From Bacteriovoracaceae bacterium (GTDB lineage: Bacteria; Bdellovibrionota; Bacteriovoracia; Bacteriovoracales; Bacteriovoracaceae), in NCBI GenBank assembly GCA_016784965.1, contig JADHTQ010000015.1, positions 26,675 to 90,674 on the forward strand: a DNA stretch of 64,000 nt, read 5' to 3'. Below the pieces are notes generated by a model. It was given only the letters and a program-made list of their open reading frames with translations. It was not told where the DNA came from and did not search any database. A program made the position numbers and the translations under genes. Positions 26,022-34,683 of the stretch are shown piece after piece (position 1 is the first letter of the stretch; each line of letters starts with the position of its first letter).

Positions 26022-26971
26022 TTTATATCCATTTGATTTAGGACCAATGTCTTATTCTCTTTTTCTGCAAGATACTTTGAACTCAAAAACCCTCTAGGCA
26101 CATCACACACTACATTCCAGTCTGCAAACTCGTTTGTATTGTCTAATTCACTACAAGCTAGTAGTTTTGAGCTTGAAGAGATACTTTTGGAAAAGGCATT
26201 ATAAAATGAATCAATAAATCCTGTCCAATTAAAACAATTAAACCAAGGTGATGTTTTGGAATAACTTTTACAACTAAATTGAAAATCTAATTGTGCCTGA
26301 CAATAACTTTCAATAGTCCCTATATCTCGGTGGTAAATATCATTGTGAAAAGTATAAATCTTACCCAGCAAATTAGGGAGGACGTCAATGCTCAAATCAA
26401 TTTCTTCTTTATTTAAATCCTGTAACAATGAAATTATCTCATTTTCAAAAATATAGACTGCACCATTTGCCAAATCGCCAGGCGGATTTTTAATTTTTTC
26501 ATAAAACTTTCTAACGATACCTCGATCATCTAATTTTAAGATCCCACAACTTTGGGGAATTGTTGTTTTATAACTTAGCATTGTCATTAAACAATTAGAA
26601 GGCCGCTTCTTATGTGTTGTTTGGAAATCAGAAAGTGAAAAATGACTTAAGTTATCAGCATGGATAACCAAGATAGAATCTTCTTTAAAAAAATTCTTAT
26701 TAACAAGAATGGTCCCACCCGTTCCTAATAGCTTTTCTTCATACGAAATTTCTATATTTAGACCATGGTTAAGATCATTAAGGTAAGAAGTTACTTGATC
26801 AGCTAAATAGTGAGTATTCACTAAAATATCTTTAATACCGGCATCTTTGAGTAAATCAATCCAGTAGGCCAAAAGAGGAATTCCATTTACAGGCATTAAG
26901 CACTTAGGTAGTACCTCTGTGAGAGGACGAAGCCTTTTTCCTTCTCCTGCGGTAAGTAGTAATGCTTTCAT
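26018..26971 (-). CDS. Sugar-1-phosphate nucleotidyltransferase
   Basis: A 317-residue NTP-transferase. The N-terminal signature LLTAGEGKRLRPLTEVLPK (G-x-G-x-R-L-x-P-L-T...P-K) binds NTP; LVIHADNLSH carries the metal-binding Asp; the ISYEEKLLGTGGTI block is typical of glucose/mannose/heptose-1-phosphate nucleotidyltransferases. The last about 80 residues form an extra domain of unknown role. It is adjacent to the HldE-like protein, so it may be an HddC-type heptose-1-phosphate guanylyltransferase or make the NDP-sugar that the two adjacent SDRs process. GGGAT precedes the ATG. Confidence 0.85.
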   Translation of the reverse strand: MKALLLTAGEGKRLRPLTEVLPKCLMPVNGIPLLAYWIDLLKDAGIKDILVNTHYLADQVTSYLNDLNHGLNIEISYEEKLLGTGGTILVNKNFFKEDSILVIHADNLSHFSLSDFQTTHKKRPSNCLMTMLSYKTTIPQSCGILKLDDRGIVRKFYEKIKNPPGDLANGAVYIFENEIISLLQDLNKEEIDLSIDVLPNLLGKIYTFHNDIYHRDIGTIESYCQAQLDFQFSCKSYSKTSPWFNCFNWTGFIDSFYNAFSKSISSSSKLLACSELDNTNEFADWNVVCDVPRGFLSSKYLAEKENKTLVLNQMDIK

Positions 26972-26986
26972 TTTATCCCAATTAGG

Positions 26987-28471
26987 TTAAATTTCTAATA
27001 ATAAATCTTCAGTCTTGAGTCGAAGGTTTCCTATTCGTCCAACCTGACAGGCAGCTGCGATTGACCCCAAATAGGCCCCTTGCCAAATATTTGCACCTGC
27101 AACTAGAGCAAGTGATGATGTTACTAAAAGACAATCACCTGCTCCGGCAGTATCTTTTGGAGCGGTGTTTAGAGCGGGGATTCGGTCAGTCACGTATTTA
27201 TCGGGATTATCCTCATCATGGGCATGAACCAGTAATCCTTCGCTTCCTAGGGTGATTAAAACATTTTCAACTTGAGATTTCTTTTTAAGAGAATTTGCTA
27301 AAGTTATCAATCCGCTTTGAAAATCTCCCACTCCAATTCTTGCCTCTCTTTCTGTAGGTGTAAGAAGGTTTACTTGTGAGTATTTTGAAACATCTCCAAT
27401 TTGAGAGGATGATTGACAATCTGCAACTATATATTTGCCCTGCTTGAGAGCATATTCTGTAATGAGATTTCTTAAACGGCCAGGAATGCAACCATAGTTA
27501 AAATCTGAAAAGATAATTAGATCACTTTGCTCAATACATGGGGCCAATCTATCAAACATTTCTTCAATTAGTTCTTCAGAAATAGCATGTTGTCTTAAAT
27601 GGCTGACTCTTAAAAGAGTTTTTTCTTTTGTCCGAAAGCGTTGTTTGAAAGTTGTTGGGCGACTGTCATCCACTAATAGATATGCGTTAACCCCATATTC
27701 GTGGAGTGTTTGTTTGACAAATTTTGCTGTTTCATCCATACCGACGATTGAAAAAAAGTCTACATGAGCTCCAAGCCCACGTGCATGGGAAGCTACAATA
27801 GCGGCACCACCAATAAACTTTTTATCCAACATAGGTGATACAACAATGGTTGGATCCTCTTGAGACAGACCTAAAACGTCACAGGTGATATATTCATCAA
27901 CAATTGTATCTCCAATCACAACAACCTTTTTATTTTTCATATCTTCAACAATTCTTCTTAGGTCCCCAGGTAGAATATGTCTTCTTGTCAAATAAGGTTC
28001 TGGTCGGCTTATGGTAGAGGGATTTAGGTGCTCGTATTCCTGCAGCAATAAATCTATTGATGAGTACTTGATGCCACCAGAGCTGAATATAAGCTTGCCA
28101 CCATATTCATCTACAATTTTTTGCTCAGAGTTTTCCTGATACTGATGTTCCTTACCTTTAACAATTATATTTGGACGTATTTTTTTTATATAATGATCAA
28201 CACTATCTTCAAGTCCAAAGGCAAATTCAATAAATGATAGATTGGCAATTGCTTTTAATCTTACCTCTTGCTCAAACAAGACTCCATCAGTTTGGTCAGA
28301 GGTAACACCCACAACTAAAATATCGCCACATTCTTTTGCAAAGGTTAAAAGCCTCATATGCCCAGGATGCAACACGTTGAAGTTTCCGGATACGAAAACC
28401 ACTTTCGTTTCAGGTGTTTTTAAAGTTTCAATCTTTCTAATTGTATCTTCAATTTTGGTAGTAGTTTTCAT
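26987..28471 (-). CDS. HldE-like bifunctional adenylyltransferase-kinase with inverted domain order
   Basis: A 494-residue fusion. The N-terminal domain (about 1-160) is a cytidylyltransferase-like nucleotidyltransferase of the RfaE2 type: SGNFNVLHPGHMRLL with the HxGH motif at 35-38 and IIVKGKEHQ. The C-terminal domain (about 178-494) is a PfkB/ribokinase sugar kinase of the RfaE1 type: VVVIGDTIVDEY, FIGGAAIVASHARGLGA and catalytic DTAGAGD at 440-446. In classical HldE the kinase comes first; here the order is reversed. The reactions would be kinase on heptose 7-phosphate and nucleotidylation of heptose 1-phosphate. No GmhB phosphatase is seen. The start has no Shine-Dalgarno and lies 10 bases after the GT2 stop, so coupling is likely. 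Confidence 0.86.
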   Translation of the reverse strand: MKTTTKIEDTIRKIETLKTPETKVVFVSGNFNVLHPGHMRLLTFAKECGDILVVGVTSDQTDGVLFEQEVRLKAIANLSFIEFAFGLEDSVDHYIKKIRPNIIVKGKEHQYQENSEQKIVDEYGGKLIFSSGGIKYSSIDLLLQEYEHLNPSTISRPEPYLTRRHILPGDLRRIVEDMKNKKVVVIGDTIVDEYITCDVLGLSQEDPTIVVSPMLDKKFIGGAAIVASHARGLGAHVDFFSIVGMDETAKFVKQTLHEYGVNAYLLVDDSRPTTFKQRFRTKEKTLLRVSHLRQHAISEELIEEMFDRLAPCIEQSDLIIFSDFNYGCIPGRLRNLITEYALKQGKYIVADCQSSSQIGDVSKYSQVNLLTPTEREARIGVGDFQSGLITLANSLKKKSQVENVLITLGSEGLLVHAHDEDNPDKYVTDRIPALNTAPKDTAGAGDCLLVTSSLALVAGANIWQGAYLGSIAAACQVGRIGNLRLKTEDLLLEI

Positions 28472-28481
28472 ATCAAGTTTG

Positions 28482-29237
28482 TCAATTTACTTTGTTACTG
28501 TAGTAAAGGTAAAAACGAATTCGCCTTAGAAGGATTTGTACGACGCTATGGCCAACAGCAAGCATGTTGGCAACGGTTAGCGCATTTGAAATTCCTGCTT
28601 GGCGATCATTATTGCTAATAATAACTTCTTTATAAGTTGCCCCTTCTTGTATCAATCGCACAATAATTTCTGCTTGATAGCCAAAACCATCAGTATCTGC
28701 GTGCCATCTCATTACATTAAATCGTCGATGAAGGACAGGTCCATTAAAGTAGTGAATCTTATTGCTGCTTATGAAATTAATAATAGCAGTAAAAAAAAGT
28801 GATAGATTTCTTCGTCCCCATTTTCTATTATCAGTTGATTGAAAAACGGGGATAATCATATCTGCATTTCCCTTCTGTGAAATAATTTTAAGTATTGACT
28901 CTTTTGGTTCTGCATTATCACCATTGACTAACATATAGTATGTGCCTTCTGCAACATATGATCCGTCCACATAGTTTCTTGCGAGCCCTCTTCTTTTTTT
29001 GTTATTAACTATTTTGATATTGGCATTGGGGTAAGAACTTTTTATAGATTCAACTTCGCTCATGCTGCCATCAGTTGAATAATCGTCGAAAACCAAAATT
29101 TCACAAGTGATTTGAGTTTCCTTTGAAACTTCAATTAGATTGATGAGTGTTTTACCAATATTTCCTTCTTCGTTTAGGCAGGGCACAAAAAAAGTAACAT
29201 CCACACTACTTGAAAGCTTGCGGTTTATATAATCCAT
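28482..29237 (-). CDS. Glycosyltransferase family 2
   Basis: A 251-residue GT-A enzyme: VTFFVPCLNEEGNIGKTL, LVFDDYSTDGS and MLVNGDNAEPKES (DxD-like), with RRGLARNYVDGSYVAEG between. Resembles dolichyl-phosphate-mannose-synthase-type GT2s; the C-terminal helix (ANMLAVGHSVVQILLRRIRF) is amphipathic or weakly membrane-associated. It is the first gene of a six-to-eight-gene minus-strand operon. The promoter at 29247-29275 puts the transcript start only about three bases from the ATG, and no Shine-Dalgarno is present, so this mRNA may be leaderless. Confidence 0.82.
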   Translation of the reverse strand: MDYINRKLSSSVDVTFFVPCLNEEGNIGKTLINLIEVSKETQITCEILVFDDYSTDGSMSEVESIKSSYPNANIKIVNNKKRRGLARNYVDGSYVAEGTYYMLVNGDNAEPKESILKIISQKGNADMIIPVFQSTDNRKWGRRNLSLFFTAIINFISSNKIHYFNGPVLHRRFNVMRWHADTDGFGYQAEIIVRLIQEGATYKEVIISNNDRQAGISNALTVANMLAVGHSVVQILLRRIRFYLYYSNKVN

Positions 29238-29246
29238 AATCTGGCA

Positions 29247-29275
29247 TTTATACTAAAATGAAACACTGTTGACAA
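29247..29275 (-). promoter_or_regulatory. Strong sigma70-type promoter, minus strand, close to the start codon
   Basis: TTGTCA (29275-29270), 17-base spacer, TATAAA (29252-29247). The ATG of the GT2 gene is at 29237, so a normal transcript start would fall near 29240 and leave almost no leader. Confidence 0.55.
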
Positions 29276-29299
29276 CTCTATTTACCTCAATCATACTTG

Positions 29300-29328
29300 T
29301 TGCTGCGCCACGTGAAGCCAAATAATAA
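29300..29328 (+). promoter_or_regulatory. Possible promoter for the twin membrane protein genes
   Basis: TTGCTG (29300-29305), 17-base spacer, TAATAA (29323-29328), 42 bases before the ATG at 29371, divergent from the GT2 promoter. Confidence 0.4.
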
Positions 29329-29370
29329 CAGTTTATTGGTATTTTATCTTCTTAGGGGGTTACTTCGTTT

Positions 29371-29874
29371 ATGTTTTACACTATATATTTAACATTATGT
29401 TGTTCTTTGCTCATTCCTGTTACTCATGTCATTTTACTTAATTTAAGTAAAAAAGAGGAACTTGCAGTTCGATTAATGTTTATTAGTTTCCTCATAGTAT
29501 TTGTATTCTACTTAGTTTTATTTCAGCTATGTTTGATATTTAACTTGCAGCATTTTTTAGCAGGCAGTGCTTTATTTTGCTTTATGTGCCTTGGGTATAT
29601 GGAGGCATTTTCAATGCTTTGTAGAGGATTTTCCTTACAAATTATGGTTAATATATATAAGGAAAATGGTTTAACATTAGGGCAAATTATGTCAAGTTAT
29701 GCCAGTAACAAAGGTGCAAGATGGCTACTTGATAAAAGGCTTAGTAGTTTGATAGATGCAGGTTTTATCTCTAGAAAAGGTGATGAAATTTTTATACAAG
29801 GAACTTTTGCCAAAATAATTGCTAAAACAGGAATTTACTTTAAAAGAGTAATGAACTTGGGTTTGGGAGGTTAA
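29371..29874 (+). CDS. Small membrane protein with winged-helix-like C-terminus (first of pair)
   Basis: A 167-residue protein. About three hydrophobic helices occupy residues 1-90; the soluble tail (about 91-167) reads like a winged helix: LTLGQIMSSYASNKGARWLL, then LSSLIDAGFISRKGDEIFIQ (helix followed by a beta-hairpin wing) and a final TFAKIIAKTGIYFKRVM helix. Family not recognised. The next gene starts two bases after its stop and has the same layout, so the two probably form a heteromeric unit. Possible roles are a membrane-bound regulator of polysaccharide genes or a scaffold for glycosyltransferases; both are inference. Confidence 0.65.
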   Translation: MFYTIYLTLCCSLLIPVTHVILLNLSKKEELAVRLMFISFLIVFVFYLVLFQLCLIFNLQHFLAGSALFCFMCLGYMEAFSMLCRGFSLQIMVNIYKENGLTLGQIMSSYASNKGARWLLDKRLSSLIDAGFISRKGDEIFIQGTFAKIIAKTGIYFKRVMNLGLGG

Positions 29875-29876
29875 TA

Positions 29877-30368
29877 ATGTTGACTTATATGTTTCCCATA
29901 ATCTCTTTTTCTCTCTTTATGATCATGCACTTGGCCGTGTGGCAGTTTAATCATTTAAAATTCAAAGGTGTTTTTCTTATAACATTTTTAAGTCTGCTAT
30001 CATGGGGGATTTTTGAGTTATCGATACTTGCTTATCAGTCCATAAATATGGACACAACTCTTTATACACTTTGCATTCATTTTTTTCTTACTATGCTCTA
30101 TCTCCACTTCTACGTCGGCGTAGATCGTTCAGTATCCATACGTATTTTAGGAGAATTATTAAAATCACCGTCACAAGGTTTATGTGCTGAAAAGTTAGAT
30201 GAAATTTATCCTTTGGAGTATATGTTCAAACACCGTATAGGACTCCTTGAAAAAATGGGGTGGCTGCAATGCCAAAATGGTGTATATACGTGCCAACCGA
30301 AGGCCTATAAGTTGGCCAAAATTACTGTATTACTTACTAAGATTTATGGATTAAAAATAACTGGCTAA
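29877..30368 (+). CDS. Small membrane protein with winged-helix-like C-terminus (second of pair)
   Basis: A 163-residue partner of the preceding gene: about four hydrophobic helices (residues 1-80), a linker RSVSIRILGELLKSPSQGL, then a helix, LEYMFKHRIGLLEKMGWLQC and a wing-like QNGVYTCQPKAYKLAKI. Weak similarity of layout rather than of sequence to the first protein suggests ancient duplication. Two bases separate the genes. It ends 16 bases before the convergent aminotransferase gene, leaving no room for a terminator. No known function. Confidence 0.65.
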   Translation: MLTYMFPIISFSLFMIMHLAVWQFNHLKFKGVFLITFLSLLSWGIFELSILAYQSINMDTTLYTLCIHFFLTMLYLHFYVGVDRSVSIRILGELLKSPSQGLCAEKLDEIYPLEYMFKHRIGLLEKMGWLQCQNGVYTCQPKAYKLAKITVLLTKIYGLKITG

Positions 30369-30384
30369 AACTTTAGAAGATTGA

Positions 30385-31488
30385 TCAACAAAAGAAATCT
30401 TTGATTGAATCAATCACCAAGCTAACTTGTGAGTTATCTAGTTCTGGGTAGATCGGTAGGCTTAAGATTTCTTGGGCCTGTTGTTCAGAAAGAGGAAAAT
30501 CTCCTGCTTGGTAACCAAGGTCGCAAGAGGCCTGTTGTAAATGAAGAGGATTGGGGTAGTGAACTTTTGTCTCAATGCCTTTGTCTTGTAAATAGTGTCG
30601 CAGTTTTTCTCTTTGTTGTACTCTAATAATATAATTGTGATAAACTCCTTTTCGATTTATAAATTTAAGTGGTAATTGGACAATGCCATCTAGTCCTTTG
30701 TCGTACAAGGATGCAATAGAGACAAAACGATCTGTTATATCACTAAGATACTCTATTTTAATATTTCCAATGGCAGCTTGGATATTATCCAACCTGGAAT
30801 TAATGCCAAAAAATACACTTTCATCTCGGTTAATCAGCCCGTGATTGCGATAAAGACGCATTTTCTCATATAACTGTGTATCATTAGTAGTTATCATTCC
30901 CCCATCGCCATGAAGATGGAGGTTTTTTAAAGGGTGTAAGCTAAAAGTTCCTATTGTTCCTATAGATCCAACTGGTTTTTCTTCATAAGTCGCACTAATT
31001 GCTTGTGCACAATCTTCAACAACTGATAATTTGTGTTTTTTAGCAATCTCCATGATAGGGGCCATATCGGCCGGCATACCGGTTAAGTGGATTGGGATAA
31101 TGGCCTTAGTCCTGTTATTTATTGAAGCTTCTAATAAATTTGGATTTAAGTTGTAATCTTCTCCAACATCTACAAATACAGGTTTTGCACCTACCATAAC
31201 AATGGCACCAACTGTTCCAATAAAGGTATTAGGTGTGGTGATAACTTCGTGACCAGGACCTACACCGCAAGTTTTTAGTGCTATTGCTATCGCATCGGTG
31301 CCGTTTGCAACACCCAAAGCATGTTTGGTTTGGCATACTTTTGCAAACCTTTTTTCAAATTCTAAGACCTCTTGGCCCAAAACATATTGTCCACCAGTAG
31401 AAAGTCTGACAAATGCATCAACAATTTCATTTTGAAAACGTTCGAATTGAATACCTAAGTTGACAAAAGGAACTTTTAATTTGCTCAT
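30385..31488 (-). CDS. DegT/DnrJ/EryC1/StrS sugar aminotransferase (copy 1)
   Basis: A 367-residue PLP enzyme that transaminates keto-sugar nucleotides. The internal-aldimine lysine is Lys188 in FSLHPLKNLHLHGDGG; VVEDCAQAISATYEEKPVG holds the PLP-interacting Asp. Substrate positions resemble the FdtB/QdtB/DesV group that forms 3-amino sugars. The ATG overlaps the stop of the upstream aminotransferase by four bases (ATGA). Two tandem but clearly different DegT enzymes (also at 31485) suggest a diamino sugar or two amino sugars, which the linked acyl-ACP genes could then acylate. Confidence 0.88.
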   Translation of the reverse strand: MSKLKVPFVNLGIQFERFQNEIVDAFVRLSTGGQYVLGQEVLEFEKRFAKVCQTKHALGVANGTDAIAIALKTCGVGPGHEVITTPNTFIGTVGAIVMVGAKPVFVDVGEDYNLNPNLLEASINNRTKAIIPIHLTGMPADMAPIMEIAKKHKLSVVEDCAQAISATYEEKPVGSIGTIGTFSLHPLKNLHLHGDGGMITTNDTQLYEKMRLYRNHGLINRDESVFFGINSRLDNIQAAIGNIKIEYLSDITDRFVSIASLYDKGLDGIVQLPLKFINRKGVYHNYIIRVQQREKLRHYLQDKGIETKVHYPNPLHLQQASCDLGYQAGDFPLSEQQAQEILSLPIYPELDNSQVSLVIDSIKDFFC

Positions 31489-32630
31489 TTATAAAACTCT
31501 CTTATTTTTCCACATATAGTGTCTATTTGATTCTTTGTTATAAACTCGTGAACCGGAAAGGAGATTACGGAATCACAAATACTCTCTGCTACAGGGAAGT
31601 CACCTTTTTTATAATTATACTTCTTTGCTGCAGGCTGAAGATGCATTGGGATAGGGTAATGCACCTTGGCATCGATTGTATGTTTTAATAAATACTGTTG
31701 AAGCTGATCTCTTTTTTGGGCACGTACACAGTAGATGTGATAGACTGATTTTTTTAGAGGATCTCGACTAGGCACTGTAATTTCTTCAATTTCTCGTAGC
31801 TGTTTATCAAAGTAATGAGCATTTTCAATGCGCTTATTTGTAATGTGATCAATCTTATCCATGAGGTGGTTGGCAACTATTGCTTGTAATGTATCTAAAC
31901 GACAATTATAACCAAAAATCTCACACTCATTTCTATTTATTAAACCGTGATTTCTAAGCAAACTTAATTTCTTATATATTTTTTCGTCATTTGTGGTAAC
32001 GACTCCTCCATCACCCCAGACATTGAGGTTTTTAAGTGGATGCATACTAAAGCAGCCTGTCGTTCCAAAACTGCCAAGGCCTTTGCCTTTGTAAGTTGCC
32101 TTAATTCCATGACAAGCATCTTCGATTACGTGTAGTTTGTGTTTGTTTGCAATGGCCATGATTTCATCCATATCACATGGATGCCCACTCCAGTGAACTG
32201 GCAAGATGGCCTTAGTTTTTGGTGTAATAGCTCGTTCAATTTTACTAGGATCAATATTGTAATCTTCTTTGCAGTCAATAAATACAGGCCGTCCGCCTGC
32301 TGTTACAATAGAGCCAATTGTGGCAAAAAAAGTATATGGCGTAGTAATTACTTCATCACCTTCTTTCAGGTCGATGGCCTTCATACTTAGAAAAAGTGCA
32401 CCAGTGCCACTACCCACGCCAAGAGCATAACGAGAACCGGCGCAATCTTTAAATCTCTCCTCAAAAATGTCAACTTCTTGTCCCAGTGTATAATCACAGT
32501 TGTGAACAAGTTTTGCGATTTTATTTAGAATTTCAGGGTAATCGTCAAACTGTTCTTTCAAATAGTTGTGGTTAATTTGATGTGTGTTTGTTTCTTTGTA
32601 TTGGTCAGGTAGGTAGTTATAGGTTTCCAT
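31485..32630 (-). CDS. DegT/DnrJ/EryC1/StrS sugar aminotransferase (copy 2)
   Basis: A 381-residue paralogue with PLP lysine Lys200 (FSMHPLKNLNVWGDGG), HVIEDACHGIKATYKGKGLG and ITTPYTFFATIGSI. It has an N-terminal extension of about 17 residues compared with copy 1. It lies downstream of the acyl carrier protein and FkbH genes in one minus-strand operon, 32 bases after the ACP stop. The order GNAT, MaoC-SDR, FkbH, ACP, DegT, DegT argues that the amine made here is acylated from the carrier protein. Confidence 0.88.
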   Translation of the reverse strand: METYNYLPDQYKETNTHQINHNYLKEQFDDYPEILNKIAKLVHNCDYTLGQEVDIFEERFKDCAGSRYALGVGSGTGALFLSMKAIDLKEGDEVITTPYTFFATIGSIVTAGGRPVFIDCKEDYNIDPSKIERAITPKTKAILPVHWSGHPCDMDEIMAIANKHKLHVIEDACHGIKATYKGKGLGSFGTTGCFSMHPLKNLNVWGDGGVVTTNDEKIYKKLSLLRNHGLINRNECEIFGYNCRLDTLQAIVANHLMDKIDHITNKRIENAHYFDKQLREIEEITVPSRDPLKKSVYHIYCVRAQKRDQLQQYLLKHTIDAKVHYPIPMHLQPAAKKYNYKKGDFPVAESICDSVISFPVHEFITKNQIDTICGKIREFYK

Positions 32631-32662
32631 AATCTTCTTTTGACGTTAGGATGTTGATTTAT

Positions 32663-32890
32663 TTAGTTTAACTTTTCTTCGATAATTAACTTTATAAGTT
32701 TAAAATTTAACATATCAATGATTTCATCAGTTTTAAAGCTTATACCGAAGTTCTGTTCAAGGGCCATAATTAAGTTGGTGTGAGACAGGGAATCCCAATG
32801 CTCTATTGAATCAATTGAACATTCGTCAGTAATGCTTTCTTTTGGAATGTTGAATGTTTCGGCCATAATGTTTTTTATTCTTGATTCCAT
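32663..32890 (-). CDS. Acyl carrier protein (module 1)
   Basis: A 75-residue acidic four-helix ACP. The phosphopantetheine attachment serine is Ser34 in HWDSLSHTNL (D-S-L motif). Helix 3 region FKTDEIIDMLNFKLIK is typical. The ATG overlaps the 3' end of the FkbH gene by 16 bases, a coupling usual for FkbH/ACP pairs. It would carry the acyl unit made by FkbH and the MaoC-SDR protein and hand it to the GNAT or another acyltransferase. It differs clearly from the second ACP of this window (51139). Confidence 0.9.
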   Translation of the reverse strand: MESRIKNIMAETFNIPKESITDECSIDSIEHWDSLSHTNLIMALEQNFGISFKTDEIIDMLNFKLIKLIIEEKLN

Positions 32891-34671
32891 GTAATATCTG
32901 CTCCAGTTGTATCTATTGTTTTAAAATAATTTGGAATATTTAGTTGTTTATTAATTTTATCGTACGCAAAGATTGACGATTCTTCATCTTTAGAAATGAT
33001 ATCGAATCCATTTTGAGAGTAAAAAGTTTTAACTTGTGAATTTTTTGCTGTTTTGTGGTAACTAGCGAGAACCCTTTGACTGTTTCGCTGCATAGCTTTT
33101 AGAATACAGCTTTGCAGAAAAATATCTTCTACTCCTCTTCCAATAACTCTGCAGCTTAGCATCAGAGAATCGATAACGGTTTCATTATTTTTATGATTGA
33201 GGATTGCAACCCCAACAATGCCTGAATCACCAAAATTGTCGTTTAATTTTAAGTAAAGGACGTCATGAGAATTGGAACTCATGAAGTTTTCAATATCTGA
33301 ATCAGTATATCTTTTAGTTGTAAGATTAAATTGATTTGTTCTCTGTGTTAGTTGGGCAATTCTTGGAGTGGAATATTTATCAGCAGTCAAAATGGTTACA
33401 CACATTTCAAGACTTTTGAGGTAATCTTCAATGTTGGTAGTACTTTGCTTTAGCGTTTTTCTTTTGCTTTCTGCATGATACATTGTAGACCTTTTTTTAT
33501 CTTCACTGGTGAGAGAAAGCGTATTAAAAAGATCCAAAGATTTTACATACGAGACATATCCTGAAGGATCTTCAGGCAGTGTCACAGCAGTTACTTCCGG
33601 TATTTGGTTGGCCACCAAGTTAGTTTCAAATTTATTATCATCAATAAAAACTATACTATCTAGACCAATATTGAGTTCGGATGCAATATCTTTAATATTG
33701 GAAGCTTTGTCGTTCCAATTTGTTTTTATTGAGACAAATTGTTCAGGCCTTAAAATCATTTCGGGATGTTGAGATAAGGCCTCTATGGCATCGTCGTAGT
33801 TGTTTTTGCTGCAAATTGCCAGCAAAACTCCCTTCGAGTAGAGATCTAAGATCATATTTTGGAACTCTAAAAATGCTGAACCTGGATAAGATTTTCCCAA
33901 CTTGATATTTTCAATTCCATCTTCACCAATTATTCCCCCCCAGAGAGTATTGTCAAGATCGAGAACGATACATTTCTTTGATCTTCCGTTTAGGGCACTA
34001 ATAAACTTAGAATATTCTTTTGCTAACTCAAAATAAGCATCTTTAGAAAATGGTGCTTTGCCAATATGCCAGTATCGTTGATCTTTAAAATTATTTTCAC
34101 CAAGCCTTGCCTTTATTAAGTCTAGGTCAATCAGATATGTTTTTTCAAATTCTTGAAGAATCGATATTAAATCCATGTTAACTTTTCTAAAAGAATTGAT
34201 CTGATAGTTTATGCATTGATAATCAAGTATGCCAAGAGAAGGGTATGTAGGGGTTTCAAGACTGTGAATCAGAATTGGGGTATTGGAATTTCTTCTAATA
34301 GCAGAAATGGTATTTCTAAAATGCTCTTTTATGAATTCAAGTTTATCATTGACTTCATTTTTATCCAGCGAGATAAAATTTTGGTAAAGTTGATTTGATA
34401 GAATTTCCCCATTTATGGCAATAATTATCAAATCAGGCGCAAGTTGATAAAGCTTGCTCTGTGAATCGAGTGCATTTTGCATAATATTGTCAAACTCACA
34501 GAAATAGAAGGATGGCCTAAGTTTTTGCTTAAGAGTATGGTATTCAACATAAGGTTTAATTGATTCAAGAGTTATGTTTCTAAGTATTGCAATCTTATAA
34601 GTGGGGAAATCATCTCGATTTGTATCATTAATTTTTTTAAATATGGAGTTTAGCGGCAAATTCTCAAACAT
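32875..34671 (-). CDS. FkbH-like HAD-superfamily acyl-loading enzyme (module 1)
   Basis: 598 residues from the ATG at 34671, chosen because AAAGGAG stands five bases upstream; a longer frame to 34722 would overlap the previous gene. Domains: N-terminal SGNH-like region (about 20-225, with LIIIAINGEIL), HAD domain with nucleophile Asp238 and Asp240 (IVLDLDNTLWGG), motif FIDDNKFETN, and a C-terminal GNAT-like domain (about 400-560; LNDNFGDSGIVGVAIL). FkbH enzymes of antibiotic pathways dephosphorylate 1,3-bisphosphoglycerate and load glyceryl on an ACP. The adjacent ACP supports the same chemistry here; the exact acyl group is not known. Confidence 0.9.
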   Translation of the reverse strand: MFENLPLNSIFKKINDTNRDDFPTYKIAILRNITLESIKPYVEYHTLKQKLRPSFYFCEFDNIMQNALDSQSKLYQLAPDLIIIAINGEILSNQLYQNFISLDKNEVNDKLEFIKEHFRNTISAIRRNSNTPILIHSLETPTYPSLGILDYQCINYQINSFRKVNMDLISILQEFEKTYLIDLDLIKARLGENNFKDQRYWHIGKAPFSKDAYFELAKEYSKFISALNGRSKKCIVLDLDNTLWGGIIGEDGIENIKLGKSYPGSAFLEFQNMILDLYSKGVLLAICSKNNYDDAIEALSQHPEMILRPEQFVSIKTNWNDKASNIKDIASELNIGLDSIVFIDDNKFETNLVANQIPEVTAVTLPEDPSGYVSYVKSLDLFNTLSLTSEDKKRSTMYHAESKRKTLKQSTTNIEDYLKSLEMCVTILTADKYSTPRIAQLTQRTNQFNLTTKRYTDSDIENFMSSNSHDVLYLKLNDNFGDSGIVGVAILNHKNNETVIDSLMLSCRVIGRGVEDIFLQSCILKAMQRNSQRVLASYHKTAKNSQVKTFYSQNGFDIISKDEESSIFAYDKINKQLNIPNYFKTIDTTGADITWNQE

Positions 34672-34676
34672 TGTTA

Positions 34677-34683
34677 CTCCTTT
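34677..34683 (-). promoter_or_regulatory. Ribosome binding site fixing the FkbH start
   Basis: AAAGGAG on the minus strand, five bases before the ATG at 34671 and overlapping the TAA stop of the MaoC-SDR gene. It makes the longer upstream start at 34722 unlikely. Confidence 0.75.

Noticed and set aside
30385..32630. Recent tandem duplication of DegT aminotransferases
   Set aside because: The two proteins differ throughout apart from family motifs and have different N-termini, so they are old paralogues.
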